A program made the translations under genes and the position numbers. Positions 1 to 17,139 of a stretch of DNA of 64,000 nucleotides are shown piece after piece. Each line of letters begins with the position of its first letter. Position 1 is the first letter of the stretch. This stretch comes from Aphrocallistes beatrix. Lineage: Eukaryota > Porifera > Hexactinellida > Sceptrulophora > Aphrocallistidae. The notes beneath the pieces were generated by a model. That model made no database searches and was not told the DNA's origin. It saw nothing but the letters and a program-made list of their open reading frames with translations. The DNA lies in contig OY725498.1 of NCBI GenBank assembly GCA_963281255.1, positions 62,001 through 126,000 on the forward strand. Reading direction: 5' to 3'.

Positions 1-2
1 AA

Positions 3-2348
3 CTGCTGCAGCGAGAGTCGATTGGTCAGTCCGTGACCCTCGTGGTGTCGCGCCTGGTGGTCCTTCAATCGGGCGCGGAAGGGTTCAAGTGGAACGTGGA
101 CAGTCCGGATCTGTCGCTGGCCGACTTCTGTTCCTGGCAGCTGCGCGCCAATGGGACACGCGGGCAGGCCACCCACGACTTCGCAGTCCTGCTCACGCGG
201 CGCTCTCTGTGCCGCCCGGGCAGCCAGTGCTACGTCATCGGAATCGCCAATCTGGCGGGGATGTGCAGTGGCGCGCATTCCTGTCTGGTGGTGCGCGACC
301 ACGGAGTGGTGCTGAGTGGCACGACTGTGACGCACGAAATCGGACACTTACTCGGGATGCACCACGATGAGACCGGAGTTTGCAAGCCACTCAAAATCCC
401 GCCTAGCTCCCACATCATGACGCGGGTGTTCACAGCCTCTAGCAACCACTTCGGATGGTCGGAATGCTCCAGACGTTCCTTTGCGGACTTCCTGTCTCGT
501 GGAGGAGACCGGTGTCTCCTGAACGCGCCCACCAATCGGATCAAACTCCCCACTGACCCCCTCTCAGCTGACGAGCAGTGCAGCTCCATTTTCGGTCCCG
601 GATCCTCTGCCGTGCCATCCCAGACCACCTGTGCCACTGTGGACTGCCTCCTCGACACCTCCAACCGCTCCTTCCGCATCTCCGTGCCACTCCAGGACGG
701 GGCGAACTGTTCTATAAATAGCGACACCTCCGGGAGGTGTCAGAGTGGCGTGTGTGTGAGGAGGGAGGACTTGGTTCCGCCAATCCACGGACAGTGGTCC
801 CAGTGGGACACGTGGTCCTCTTGCTCCCATTCCTGTGACACCGGGGTGCGACACAGGGCGCGCGAATGCGGCCATCCCGCGCCCTCCCACGGCGGCGACA
901 CCTGTCTTGGAGACAGGAAGCAGTACTTGGCATGCAAAGAGGCTGCGTGCGCCACTTCTGAGCCCTCGCGGCGCACTCTGGAGTGTCGCGAGGTGTTGGC
1001 GCACCACCCGGGCACCTGGCGCGCGCTCTCGGACAGCTACCGAGTGAGCGACCCGTGCCAGCTGATCTGCCTCCAGACGGAGAAGCGGCTGCTCGCCGGG
1101 GGCGGACACGTGTCGGACGGGACTGAGTGCCACGGGATGTCCTCCCGGGAGGCGCTGTGTGTCCTGGGGAGATGTGTCCGCTTGGACTGCGAGGGGAAGA
1201 TCGGAGGCGCGGCGAGGAGGGACGCGTGTGGCGTGTGTCTGGGAAATGGCAGCTCGTGCCTCATTGTGTCGGAGGGGTTCGACGAGATGATCGCCAGCAA
1301 CGGGCTCCACCAGCTCTTCTCCATCCCGCCCTTGGCGCGCGGCGTCTCACTCCTCCACCGATTCCCCGCCCACGACCTGTACCCCGTGGTGGCGCAGGAC
1401 GGGACCTCCTTCAAGATGAGGCGCGAAAAGTCCATCAACAACGACACGTGGTTCTTCCAGCGCCTCTCTAACGGCAGCCACCTGATCTCCACTTCCGGGC
1501 CACTCCGTGCGCGCACTGAGATCAAGGTGTCAGGTGGCCCCGCGTGGGTGGCGCTCTTCCTCTCCTACAAAGTCTTCCCGCCCAAAGAGACGGATCCCGC
1601 TGTCCCGGAGGAGGGACACTGGCTCCAGGTTTGCTCCACTTGCAACGCCACTTGTGGCAGCGCCAGCCAGCTCTGCCACTCCGTGTGTGTCGCGTCGAGC
1701 GGGGAAACATTGCCTGAGCGAATGTGTGAAGCGCACACGAAGCCCGCTAACACCTCGCAGAGGTGTGAAAACCTCCCAGAGTGTCCCACTTTCTTCTGGA
1801 CCACTTCCCCCTGGACTTCCTGCTCCGCCAGATGCGGCGTTGGGCGCAAATCCAGACGGACACTTTGTTTCGCGCGCACTCACCTCTCCTACAAAGTGAT
1901 GGCCGAGTCTGATTGTGGCACTGCCACCAAGCCTGCCACCTCTCTGCCATGTCAGAGACCATGTGGCACTCCGACACACGCGACACAATCTCACACCTCA
2001 GCGACACAAGTCCCAGTGGAATCGAACGCGGGACACATCGGAGTTTGGTCAGTCAAATGCAACTGCAAAACAAAGCGCGAAGTGATCGAGTGTCGCATTA
2101 GTGGCGCCAAAGTGGCAGAATCGAATTGCGACATAAACTCCCGCCCAACTTCTCAGGCGGGGAACTGCAGGACGCGATGCAGGCCAGTCTGGCGCACTGG
2201 AAAGTGGCAGACTTGCAACCCCGAAAATTGTCGGATTTCAAGAGAAGTGGAGTGTTGGAAAAATGGCGCCATTGTGGCACCTGGAGTGTGCCACAGAGCC
2301 AACAAGAAGAGACCCACTCATAGCAGGAAGTGCACCTCCTGTCCTTAG
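3..2348 (+). CDS. ADAMTS-family secreted metalloprotease, 3' part (5' end outside window)
   Basis: The frame is open to the left edge and stops at 2346-2348 (TAG), so this is the C-terminal ~780 residues. Numbering from the GTG at 33: the zinc site HEIGHLLGMHHD is at 101-112 (His101, Glu102, His105, His111), followed by a Met-turn candidate SHIMT at 126-130. Next come a disintegrin-like Cys-rich region (~180-245), a classical TSP1 repeat (253-307), the ADAMTS Cys-rich domain ending in DACGVCLGNGSSC (398-409), a spacer (~410-525) and four degenerate TSP1-like units (about 528-585, 587-644, 668-716, 718-770). All catalytic residues are present, so an active extracellular protease is expected. 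The signal and pro-domain lie off-window. Oddity: no intron interrupts 2.3 kb, although ADAMTS genes usually have many exons. The last TSP1 units have lost much of the consensus. The exact paralogue cannot be named. Confidence 0.93.
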   Translation: MLQRESIGQSVTLVVSRLVVLQSGAEGFKWNVDSPDLSLADFCSWQLRANGTRGQATHDFAVLLTRRSLCRPGSQCYVIGIANLAGMCSGAHSCLVVRDHGVVLSGTTVTHEIGHLLGMHHDETGVCKPLKIPPSSHIMTRVFTASSNHFGWSECSRRSFADFLSRGGDRCLLNAPTNRIKLPTDPLSADEQCSSIFGPGSSAVPSQTTCATVDCLLDTSNRSFRISVPLQDGANCSINSDTSGRCQSGVCVRREDLVPPIHGQWSQWDTWSSCSHSCDTGVRHRARECGHPAPSHGGDTCLGDRKQYLACKEAACATSEPSRRTLECREVLAHHPGTWRALSDSYRVSDPCQLICLQTEKRLLAGGGHVSDGTECHGMSSREALCVLGRCVRLDCEGKIGGAARRDACGVCLGNGSSCLIVSEGFDEMIASNGLHQLFSIPPLARGVSLLHRFPAHDLYPVVAQDGTSFKMRREKSINNDTWFFQRLSNGSHLISTSGPLRARTEIKVSGGPAWVALFLSYKVFPPKETDPAVPEEGHWLQVCSTCNATCGSASQLCHSVCVASSGETLPERMCEAHTKPANTSQRCENLPECPTFFWTTSPWTSCSARCGVGRKSRRTLCFARTHLSYKVMAESDCGTATKPATSLPCQRPCGTPTHATQSHTSATQVPVESNAGHIGVWSVKCNCKTKREVIECRISGAKVAESNCDINSRPTSQAGNCRTRCRPVWRTGKWQTCNPENCRISREVECWKNGAIVAPGVCHRANKKRPTHSRKCTSCP

Positions 2349-5300
2349 CAACACAGGAATGCCAACTTTCTATTTTTAACCTTAATCTGAAGGTGAATTT
2401 TATGTATATAATATTAGTTATATCACTTTTGTATTTGAATTAAATATTGTGCCACTCAGTCTGCCACTTCAGTAAAGTTTCCTTTTCTCTAATCTGAATT
2501 TTCCGACACAATTTTGTAAATCTTGGATATGCGTTGGAAGGATTCTGCCACTTCGCGCCGACACAATTTCTCTTAAATTTAATTATCTATTCTGACATTC
2601 TTCGTAATTGTGTCGTATTGGCGTCGGGAAAGTGGCACACAGAGCGACACAATTCGTAGAGAAGTGTCATTCTGTTTCATAATAACTCAGTCCAAGCTCT
2701 GTTGCATTCCTATGGTGCAGTCTATTTATAGAATTCTCACTAAGGCGAGGTAGCGCGTAGTTTATAACTGATATCTCATAGCGACACAATTATAACGTTT
2801 CTAAATATAGCCAGCACATGTGACTATAATAATTTATAATTTGATACTCGTACGGATTGACCGTAGCTCTCTGCTGATTGGCTAGTTAGGCTGTGAGATC
2901 GGTGGAAACAGCTGTGAAGTGCTGACCGGTCTGACTTCTAAGATTAATTTGAATCTTATCCGTTCGAAAAGCTACATTCCAGCTGGAGATTTGGTATCTA
3001 GGATGCCTCATAACTATAAATATGACATCTATGCATAGGTTGTAGATATCGGACAGACATTGGACATCTGAGTGGATGGCACACGTGTATTCTGTCTCAC
3101 AGTGGCACTCCATGCATTCCTATGCTCCCCGATCACTGTGAGGCAGTTATCTTATCTTATAATTGAACTCCTGTCCTGGATAGCAACCATGTCTGTATAT
3201 GGAATGTACACTTATTGCGTGACCAATTAAGTCAAACCAATTACCCCAACTGTTCTTATTCCCTCGCACATTCCTGCTCAGTTGCTACGTACGAAACTGC
3301 TCCATTTAAATTTGACTCACTTTCTTTTTTGCAATTTCAATTCACGCTTACATGCTCAGTGGACACATAAGCAATTGCTGATTGGTTGGTTCATAATTGT
3401 GCAGACACGACTTAGATCATTCATACGTGCAACTTCTAATATACATAACCACATGACACCTCACTCACTCCTTAATTCGATTGGCCAGACTTTTACTTTG
3501 TTATCTGATGTAAGAGTGACACTACTTTGAGAATCAGCATTCCTCACCGCATCGTCGTATCTGTGCAAATGAAGTTAAAATGATGTTAGCAGTACTTGGC
3601 TTATTCGATATATCTTCATAATTCACTGAAAGCAACGCTGCGATGTGATTGGTTATATAATCAATTCTTCAAACACTGATTGAATTTGGAGGTTTTGCTT
3701 ACTCTCCAATCGCCTCTGATTGGTCAGTTTAATTAAGCTGGCGTAGGAGAGAGTGATTAGATTTATCTGCGTGATTTCATTGGTTACGAAGCGAATTGTT
3801 TCCATTCACGAAGACTGCCTACGACCGTAACTTAGCAATTGAAACCACTTTTTGCCAAAAGCCACTCCTTCAACACTCATCCAACCAATCAGATGACTCG
3901 CTTGAGAGTTCTAGTTATCTTCTAGTCAATATTCCCAATTGTTTTATTCTTTAGTTTTTCCATTATGTTGATGCTTAACCATGGATGCTGGGTTGGTGGA
4001 AGATTTCAGGAGAAAACTACGCATATTTTCAGGGAATTTCTCAATAATTCAGGGTTTAAACTAGCTGCGATATTTCCACTTCCATCTCCGATTCGATTCT
4101 ACAAACGCCAAAACTCATTAAACTAACTTAGTACTGTTCTATGCTATGGTGGCACGTGGGTGGTCGTAATTGTGTCGTATTAACAGTCGGAGAGCGGAGA
4201 TATCCGATCAGATTATTTGATATTTAAGCGCATTCTCATTACTCCCACCAGTGTCTCAGTAACTTGAGCCACTAATTAGAGCGAATGATTCGCTATTCTA
4301 ATATCCTCAATTTAGGCAATTGGATCTACTCGCGATTATATTTATGTCATATTATATAATATCTGGAATATCACAAAAGAACAAGCAAACGAGACGCCCT
4401 CTATAAGTTTACATTATATTATATGATCCCTCTCCTATTATCTATTCACATCTCTGTGATATCTCCCTAACACCCACTCTCTCACATAGATATGTAAAAC
4501 TATTCAATCTGCATATTTAGAGTTGCTTGGATACACAAGTGGAATGTTGCCCGAGTAACTGCATAATACAATCCATAGCATAGAGCTCATCCACTTAACT
4601 AGACACCATATGCTATTTCTATATATCTAAAAATGTATGTGCAGTTTATTGATATCGTAACTTCAGCGATACATTGCTAGACATTCCTTGGTCGTCTTGA
4701 TGAAATCCACTGAGCAGTTTTATTAAAGGAAATTTCGGTTGGGATTGTGTCGAGGTCAACCAAGTTGCATAAAACGCGATTGGACACTTTTTGGAACCAC
4801 TTCACTGGTCTAGTATGCCACCTCCGCTCTGATGCCCAGATCATGGAGCATTCCACAGAGTTCAATCTGTTTCTAAGATAACATTCAACCATTTCACTCA
4901 GATCTATTTTTAGATTCGTTCCTACCCAATCAATTGTTCTATTTTCCAATAAATAACAGTCGTAATATATTATGGATAAACAATCTTCTTCAAAATGTTA
5001 TAGAATTCCGACAAAATTAGGATTATTTCATAGGACTGTGACGGAATAAAGGTTTAAATTTAGCTCTATATGACCATATATGGACATACCGTAATGAAAT
5101 CAGCTGTTAAGAATTCCCTCACAGATTCACAATGAATTACACCTGTTAAGCGCCATTCATGACTTCCAATCAGAAGCCTGGCAGAGAAGTTAATGTTTTC
5201 TCAGATCTCGGTTGACATGTCAGTTCAGTGATTCGACTTTAGTAATTAATTAATAGCACAACTAATTCTGACACTATTTCACACCTGTACCACAGGACAC

Positions 5301-6376
5301 ACTTTCACACCTGTACCCTTAGATGCTATTGAATTGAAAAATTATTCAAAGCAACGTATTGTTCCACTGGAATTTCCATTTAATTAATGGACAATTACAA
5401 TTATATTATAGCAGGTTTTAATTACGATGTCTGACTAACCACATTCCTTACATCTCCATGACAACATATTCTGAGGGATGGCATCGCTTATTTATTAAAG
5501 AATTAAACTTATGACACTCCTCTAAATGGAAGAGTGGCAGCCTTGTGTCTTGTCTCCGCTTCTATTTATAGAATTAAGCGTTAACTTTGTGTGCCTATGA
5601 ATAGGAATAGCATAGCGACAGTAGGATGTGTATGGTATGCAGAACTAAATCGAATCAAAGCAGTTGAATGAGATAACTGTCCTTAATTGATGTAGAAATA
5701 TATGTTATGTTATCTGTGTAGTTGCTAGTTGTATTCCAATTTATTCAATTCCTTATACATACATCTTGATCATCGCAGAACCAATTAAATACCACTTAGT
5801 GTGCCATTGTGTCGGTTCTCTCCGTAAGATCACGGGGCAGATCTGATTTTCATTGGGAGATAATGGGACCTTTCCGGCTATCATAAAATGTAATAGATAA
5901 TTGTTAAAAATCAACAATGGTACAACGGATCACAGAGTTCAGCTCAGATCTGAATAGTAATATTCTATTCTTGACTGTCGATTCGAAGATCAACTTTTCA
6001 CTAGACAAACCATGGATGAGTGCAGTGCTTCTATTAGCAAAGTAGAACTCGGTTAGTACGTACTCATTTCTCTGAACCAAAATCCATCTATAATATAGAT
6101 ATCTATGTAGTAGAAACTCGGCACTACGTACTTACGGATAGTACGTAGTAATAATTCCTTCCGAAGAGTTCTCCTGTAGTTCTGCTCTTATGCAGTACAA
6201 CTATCAGAGCATCGAACATAGGAACTGAATGAGCAATTAAATATGCATTCTGATTGCTGCATCAGTTCTATAAAAAGATACAAGATCTATTTATAGAGTT
6301 TATGTTTATATTTCCTCAATCGCTACTTGCTGGTTCGCTTTATTGTTTGTTTACTAGCCAATCAGTTTGTTTCGAG
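2349..6376. other. 4-kb gene-free region between ADAMTS and CUL1
   Basis: AT-rich with no ORF resembling a protein family and no exon-like stretch on either strand. It contains recurrent short words found all over the window (CTATTTATAG, CCAAT/ATTGG, GACACAAT, ACCATGGATG). I see no tRNA, long repeat or clear promoter element; the CUL1 promoter should lie at the right end. Confidence 0.6.
2439..2444 (+). other. candidate polyadenylation signal of the ADAMTS gene
   Basis: ATTAAA lies about 90 bp after the stop codon in an AT-rich stretch. It is the first good hexamer match downstream. Assigned by position only. Confidence 0.4.
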
Positions 6377-11425
<5,049 letters not shown>

Positions 11426-11470
11426 CAAGTGACTAGTGCGAATAGGCCCAATCCGAGTGTTGTTTAATGT

Positions 11471-11476
11471 ATTAAA
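11471..11476 (+). other. candidate polyadenylation signal of CUL1
   Basis: ATTAAA about 45 bp after the CUL1 stop. Assigned by position. Confidence 0.4.
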
Positions 11477-11663
11477 TTCATATTGGATTAGTCGCCAGAT
11501 TGTCAGAGTTTGATTGGGGGACGCAGGGCTATATTTAGACTGAGCTTTCAGTGTCCGCTACCTTGGAGCAATTCGTGGTTAATGCATTTAGATGTGATGA
11601 AACTCGGTTGCTCGAACAAACAACATTCATTCCATAACACAGGAAAGAATTTCGAAGTTAAAC

Positions 11664-11780
11664 CTTCGAAGTAGGAATAAGACCTAAAACGTGTGAAGAA
11701 GGAATATGACCTAAAAACTGCTAAGTGGGATTAAGACCTAAAATAATTTCGAAGTAGGAATAAGACCTAAAATTGGAGCG

Positions 11781-11826
<46 letters not shown>

Positions 11827-12000
11827 AGTGTGCATTTTAGGTTTGAAATAGTGTTCAATTGAGTGTGAAAGTGGCATTTTTATTCGTAAGGGAGTACTGT
11901 GGGGCATTTTAGGTCTTAATCCTACTTAACAGTTTTTAGGTCTTATTCCTACTTCGCACGTTTTAGGTCTTATTCCTACTTCGTATTAGGTCTTATTCCA
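11664..12000. repeat. imperfect palindrome of GAATAAGACCTAAAA units around a (GA)n core
   Basis: The left arm has several copies of GAAGTAGGAATAAGACCTAA with variants. The right arm carries the reverse complement (TTAGGTCTTATTCCTACTTC). A (GA)n tract at about 11778-11825 lies between them. A foldback element or hairpin-forming satellite; no coding capacity. Confidence 0.75.
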
Positions 12001-12636
12001 ATGACTCCTTGCAGCCCCTCTTGGTCGTTCCCAAAGCTCTCCTTCCCCCTTCCCCCTCATCCCCCTAAGATGAGACATGTCTCAACCCTCAACCCGAAAT
12101 AAGAGTTGACAAACAGAAGTATACACTAAATAACTAAAATAATACTGAAAAGACAGAACTACAAAGGAGTATATACATACAATACAAAAGTTTTTTTTTC
12201 TTTTTCTTTGTCACTAAAGCACTGACGTATATGAATGAACGGACAGAGGTATCTGGATAGACTACAACGGACATACTAAGCTAGAAGATAAACACATGTG
12301 GAACTAAACTCTCTCTTCCCTTCTCACTCACTGACACACATAGAGATAAATGGACATAGTTGAAAACAGGACAAAGCTACGAAAGAACTTCTTCATTCAC
12401 TGACACACAGAGATAAATTGACATAGTTGAAAACACGACAAAGCTACGAAAGAACTTCTTCATTCACTGACACACAGAGATAAATGGACATAGTTGAAAA
12501 CAGGACAAAGCTACGAAAGAACTTCTTCATTCACTGACACGCATAGAAAGAACGAACTTTATTTTATAGAAACGGTGAAGGACAGAACTAACAAAGATAA
12601 AACTAAACTATGCACACTTTTGTCTTACCTCCTTGC

Positions 12637-15600
12637 TCAAGTACTGACATCACTCCCCAGTGCATCCACACTCAACTTCTTCACTTCTGCAATCGCTGCT
12701 TTGACGTCTAACTCAACCACTAAGCGCGCATCCTTTGTGCTCAAATCCGACTTAACCTGTAAAACATCATTTGAAACAAAAGAGACAGTCTTTTCTACCA
12801 ATGACACTTTTATGAATATATCTTGGAAATCAGCTACTAGCTGATTAGTGGCTGCTTTGATGCCACCCAGCGAAAAGATTTGCGAACTTAAAGAGTGGAC
12901 TTCTTTCTCAAGCTTTTGCTCTTCTGGAGCTATTTTTAAGTAGAGCGCCAATGCAGCTGCTAGTCCTGGACCAGGGATGAGACCTGCTATTTGTTTCAAA
13001 TACAAATATTTAGCCCTCGCTACACTTTCTCGACTCTGCGCATTATTAAACTTGTTTTGCAGTTCAATCTTTTGACTATTGAGATCAGTTTCGATCTGAG
13101 TCAATTGTTGGAAATAACCGTTCATAGTATTAATTATCTCTTGGATAGCTGCCAATACTTGGGCTGCGATGGTATCTAAGCCTATTGTTTCGCCGCAAAC
13201 GTTCTCCGTTACTTTCTTAACATCATCTAAAGGCAGGTTGTCTGTGAGCATTTTTGCAACATCGTTCAACTTTGGGAGGGCACTTTTTACGAAACTGACA
13301 GCAGAACTTTGCGTTGATTCTATTTGCGAGACCATCTGTGAAATTTTGGGCGCCGATTCACGCTGAATCTTCTGAGCGGCACTGGGTAGGTTACCGACAC
13401 TTCTGACCTTATCTTCAGTATGCTTTAGATTGGCCACGGATTGGGACAAGGTCGTAGCTCCCAGTGGGGCCTTTGCGAATAGAGAAATGGGTTCCTCCGA
13501 GGTGGCACTGGAAGCTCCTTGGGCTTTCGTGAAGGTGTTACTCGTAAAATTAATCACGCTTGGTGAGGCTTCGGACAACCAAGTATTGGATTGTGCCCCT
13601 TTCGCTGCTCTCACAATCGCCTGACCCACTGTTTCTCCTTTATTTGCGACAATGTTATTCACGCCTGCCATCTGCTGCTTGATTATGCTGATATCTGCAA
13701 TGGTTGTCTTCACTGTCGAGTTGGCTGCTTTTATGAATAGCTCACGCAATGTTTCAGGACTCTTCATCCCTTTTTTTAAGTCAGCGATCATCTTTCCGAG
13801 ATCAGTTGATAAAGATTCCCACGCAGTATGCATGCTTGTGGCAGCTTTAACTGCTCCTCCAACTTGATCGTGAAGTGACTGATATCCATTTTCAATTCCA
13901 GTCGCAAGTTTGACTTCGTCCTTAATGTCAGCTTGTTCGGTAAGCAAATTTGCCTTTGTATCGTTGAGTTTTTTTAATGCCATCGATGATGCAGCCTCTC
14001 CCCCGACACTTGCTAATACCAAGGCCACACCGCCAACAACTAGTGCCGTGGAGGTTCCCGCAGTGACAAATTCAGCAACAGCTCCAACCACAGTCATAAA
14101 AATTCCTCCAAGAATACCCAATCCACTCAGAACTATCCCTGCAATAGCTCCATTGATGTGATGTTGAATCGAGCTGAGTTGGTCTCGGAGGCCGTTTAGA
14201 ACTCCATGGTCTCCTTCGACTGCAGAATGGAGTTTAGTAACCACTTTTGTAAACTGGGCGGAATCCGTAGCCAAGTTAGTGTGCAGAGTTTCTAACAGTT
14301 TCACAACTGCATCGGAATCAGCCTGGTACTGCTTGGACTGTGTCTCAAGTGCGGTCAGTACTTGGAGCCATTCCGCTTCAGTTGATCCTGCAGGCAAGGT
14401 ACTTGTAACTGCGTCGTGTAGTGCATAGTAATTCTCGATGTTTGAAATATTCTTAATGATTGCAGGCTGAATCTTATTCAGATAATTATTCGCATGGTCT
14501 TTAGCTGTCTGGAGTCCCTTGTTGATTTCTTCTTCATACTTTTGGAGAGCTGCCTCACCCGAGAAGTCAACCATGGACTGTTCAGTCACACTATTCGCGT
14601 AGTTTTGAATTATCAGTGCGTGAGAAGTTTGTTGTTTGTTAGCAGCGTTCACTGTTGTTGCCACACTTGCAGAAGTTGACTGTGAAATGGCTTTCATTTC
14701 CGGTGTGATCTGTGCCATAAACATTGTTGGATTTGGTCCTTTGTTTGCTTCTGCGGTGGCATTAATGAGTTGGCTTAAAGTCTGTCCTTTCTTCGCGACA
14801 AATTCCGTTACTCCTGCCATCTGGGCTTTCATTATGTTAATGTCCTTAATCACAGTCTGCACATCGTGATTGGCGTCAGTCAAGAAAAGCTTCCGAATCT
14901 GGTCTGCAGTCATGAGACCCTTGTTCAGGTCACTGATCAAAGTTCCGAGATCTCCAGCCAACCTCTGCCATGCAAGTTCCATTCTCAGTGCAGCGCTGGC
15001 TGCATCTTTGACTTTATTGAAAAGAGACGCGTATCCACTCTGAATCCCAGTCGCTAGAGTTACTTCGTATCGCAGTGTAGATTCTTCAGTGAGCAACTTG
15101 CCTCTTGTTTTGTCGAGATGAACGAAACCTGCCGCCGAACCACCAATAGCACCAATGCCGCCTACAACCATCGCAAAACCACCCACTACCAATGGGGTCG
15201 CAGCTATAGCTGTACCCAAAGTTACACAAGATCCAATTACTATCAATAATATTCCTGCGGCAGTGCTGATTGACGATATCACTAATGCTGCTATTGCTCC
15301 ATCAATTTGGCTTTGAATGAGCCCAAGCTGGCCTTTGATGGAATCGAGAACGCCGTGATCACCATTGACTGCTGCATTGAGTTCTTGGACAATATCTGCG
15401 AATGCGTCCACATCCTGATTCAAAGCATCGTGCAGAGTTTTCAACAACTTCGTGGTGCCATTAGCGTCCCTTTGGTATGTCTCAGCTTCGCTCTGAAGCT
15501 GATGCAGTACTTGATTCCATTTCTTTATGGTGGATTTGCGAGGCAAAGTTGTTGCTACCGCGTCATGTAGAGCGTAGTAGTTCCCAATGTTGGACATGTT

Positions 15601-15849
15601 CTTGATTATTTCAGGCTGAATGACTGTTAGATAATTATTTGCATGGGCCTTAGCTTTGGTCAATCCATCGTTAATACTTGTTTGGTAGCCTATCAGATTT
15701 GGTTGGTCTCCAAAGTCCGCTGGAGGCTGTTGTTCAACGCTGTCGGCATAAGCTTGGATGATGAGTGCTTCAGTTATCTGACCTTTGTTCGCTGCATTCA
15801 TGGATTTTGCTACTTCCCCAGGGTCAACCGTAGGATTTCCTGTTGCCAT
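12637..15849 (-). CDS. toxin-like gene A: trimodular HBL/Nhe/ClyA-type helical protein (1070 aa, intronless)
   Basis: Starts at ATG 15849 and stops at 12637 in one uninterrupted frame. Two tandem modules (about 15-375 and 395-760) share a plan. An Ala-rich helix with the AxxIIQxYAxSV theme is followed by HANNYLxxIQPxIIKN and a NY-ALHDAV segment, then long amphipathic helices. A hydrophobic Gly/Ala-rich hairpin of about 50 residues follows, then a second long helix. This is the layout of alpha-helical pore-forming toxins such as Bacillus HBL and Nhe (helical bundle with hydrophobic head). A third C-terminal module (about 800-1070) is helical with one hydrophobic segment (IAGLIPGPGLAAALALYL). 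No N-terminal signal peptide is visible. A is clearly more diverged from B-D than they are from each other. Membrane pore formation is inferred from layout, not proven; a non-toxic coiled-coil protein is the alternative. Confidence 0.8.
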   Translation of the reverse strand: MATGNPTVDPGEVAKSMNAANKGQITEALIIQAYADSVEQQPPADFGDQPNLIGYQTSINDGLTKAKAHANNYLTVIQPEIIKNMSNIGNYYALHDAVATTLPRKSTIKKWNQVLHQLQSEAETYQRDANGTTKLLKTLHDALNQDVDAFADIVQELNAAVNGDHGVLDSIKGQLGLIQSQIDGAIAALVISSISTAAGILLIVIGSCVTLGTAIAATPLVVGGFAMVVGGIGAIGGSAAGFVHLDKTRGKLLTEESTLRYEVTLATGIQSGYASLFNKVKDAASAALRMELAWQRLAGDLGTLISDLNKGLMTADQIRKLFLTDANHDVQTVIKDINIMKAQMAGVTEFVAKKGQTLSQLINATAEANKGPNPTMFMAQITPEMKAISQSTSASVATTVNAANKQQTSHALIIQNYANSVTEQSMVDFSGEAALQKYEEEINKGLQTAKDHANNYLNKIQPAIIKNISNIENYYALHDAVTSTLPAGSTEAEWLQVLTALETQSKQYQADSDAVVKLLETLHTNLATDSAQFTKVVTKLHSAVEGDHGVLNGLRDQLSSIQHHINGAIAGIVLSGLGILGGIFMTVVGAVAEFVTAGTSTALVVGGVALVLASVGGEAASSMALKKLNDTKANLLTEQADIKDEVKLATGIENGYQSLHDQVGGAVKAATSMHTAWESLSTDLGKMIADLKKGMKSPETLRELFIKAANSTVKTTIADISIIKQQMAGVNNIVANKGETVGQAIVRAAKGAQSNTWLSEASPSVINFTSNTFTKAQGASSATSEEPISLFAKAPLGATTLSQSVANLKHTEDKVRSVGNLPSAAQKIQRESAPKISQMVSQIESTQSSAVSFVKSALPKLNDVAKMLTDNLPLDDVKKVTENVCGETIGLDTIAAQVLAAIQEIINTMNGYFQQLTQIETDLNSQKIELQNKFNNAQSRESVARAKYLYLKQIAGLIPGPGLAAALALYLKIAPEEQKLEKEVHSLSSQIFSLGGIKAATNQLVADFQDIFIKVSLVEKTVSFVSNDVLQVKSDLSTKDARLVVELDVKAAIAEVKKLSVDALGSDVST

Positions 15850-17139
15850 TTTAACTCACTGCTGAATTACTATTAATTGTTTGTTTTCGTTTCTTGTGCT
15901 TGGTTAACCACGTTGAAATCTGTCGTATTCGTGAAGGGTTACTAGTTTCCGATACTTTAGTAGTAGTCTTGATGCACTTAAACGTATTACATTGAAAGCA
16001 TTGTTTATTTATATCCAAGCACACATATCAAACTTCAATTCCAAGTATCATCTTAAGATAAAATGCAACGTTATCTTTGACTTGTGATATGTATCAGAGG
16101 AAAAGTGGTACGGAAAATTCTGATGTTGACTTATTCTGTAAAAAATGCTACGGCAAACTGCGGTGTTGCCAAACTGTGAGTTTCGTGAAAAATGCCTTTC
16201 CAAAGTTGAACGATGTTACAATAAATTGAATATTCATTATTATTTATCATTTCCTCCTCCTCTGTCTAAATTCTTTTATACCGTCCGTATGCTCGCTCCT
16301 GGAAATTCTATTGGACAAATTGCACCAAATTTGGACCATATATTCCTTATATGGTGGAGATTGAACCTGAGTCAAATTCCGAAATATTTTCTGCACGATG
16401 GGACACACATTTTATGAAAGTGTTGTTTCTTCATAGCTTTATTTACAATGGATTTAGGATTGTTTTCGTCCCGTAGCAAAAGGGAAATAATGGCTGCACA
16501 TTCTTTTACGATTTACCATTGTATTATGTTGTTTCCTGCCCTCGTGCCTCAACTGCCCATTGACCAATGGGTCATGGATCATGAGTCGTTGACTCATTTT
16601 CAGTTCTGTTCTAATCAAAGAATGAAACTTGACTCAGTCATTGATTGGTCGATACAGTACAAGAGGCCATTACATTGTTGACCTTTGTCGTCAACGCAAA
16701 TAAGACTTTACAAACAAAATATACATTTAATAACTAAAAAGACACAACCATAAAAAGAATAAATACAACTACAAAAATTAAGATTTTTATTTCTTTTTCC
16801 TTCTCACTGAAGCACTGACGCAGGAATGAACGGACGGACGTATTCCTTAAGGGACTACAACGGACAGACTAAGTTCGAACCTAAGCAAAGATAAACTAAT
16901 TTTCTCTTTCCTTTCTCACTCAAGACCTGGCACACAAGGAATGAACTGACCAATAAGAACGACGAAGAAGAAGACTACAGTAGAGTACGAACAAAGATAA
17001 ACTAGACTTTTCTCTCTTTCATTCTTCTTCATCCACTAACACACGTTGGAAAATGAACTGTACTATTTTGTAGAAACGACTTAAGATAGAACTAAACAAA
17101 GATAACTAAACTATTCACACGTTTGTTTCGCTTCCTCAC
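15850..17139. other. intergenic region between toxin-like genes A and B
   Basis: Contains the 5' flank of A (no clear TATA box), a copy of the dispersed GTGCAGCTCCTAG... repeat family (about 16140-16420) and the 3' flank of B (about 16420-17139). The B flank is closely related to that of C (about 23850-24539). No gene seen. Confidence 0.6.

Larger units (their letters stand above)
11426..12636. other. intergenic region between CUL1 and toxin-like gene A
   Basis: Convergent 3' ends. Holds the CUL1 3' UTR, an inverted repeat (11664-12000), and from about 12100 a 3' flank related to that of the other toxin-like genes (compare 16690-17139). A tandem repeat of about 67 bp (copies near 12361, 12428, 12494; ACTTCTTCATTCACTGACAC) lies next to the gene. 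Confidence 0.6.

Noticed and set aside
564-1310. 248-aa minus-strand ORF opposite ADAMTS
   Set aside because: Antisense shadow of a gene with clear metalloprotease and TSP1 motifs; no family resemblance.
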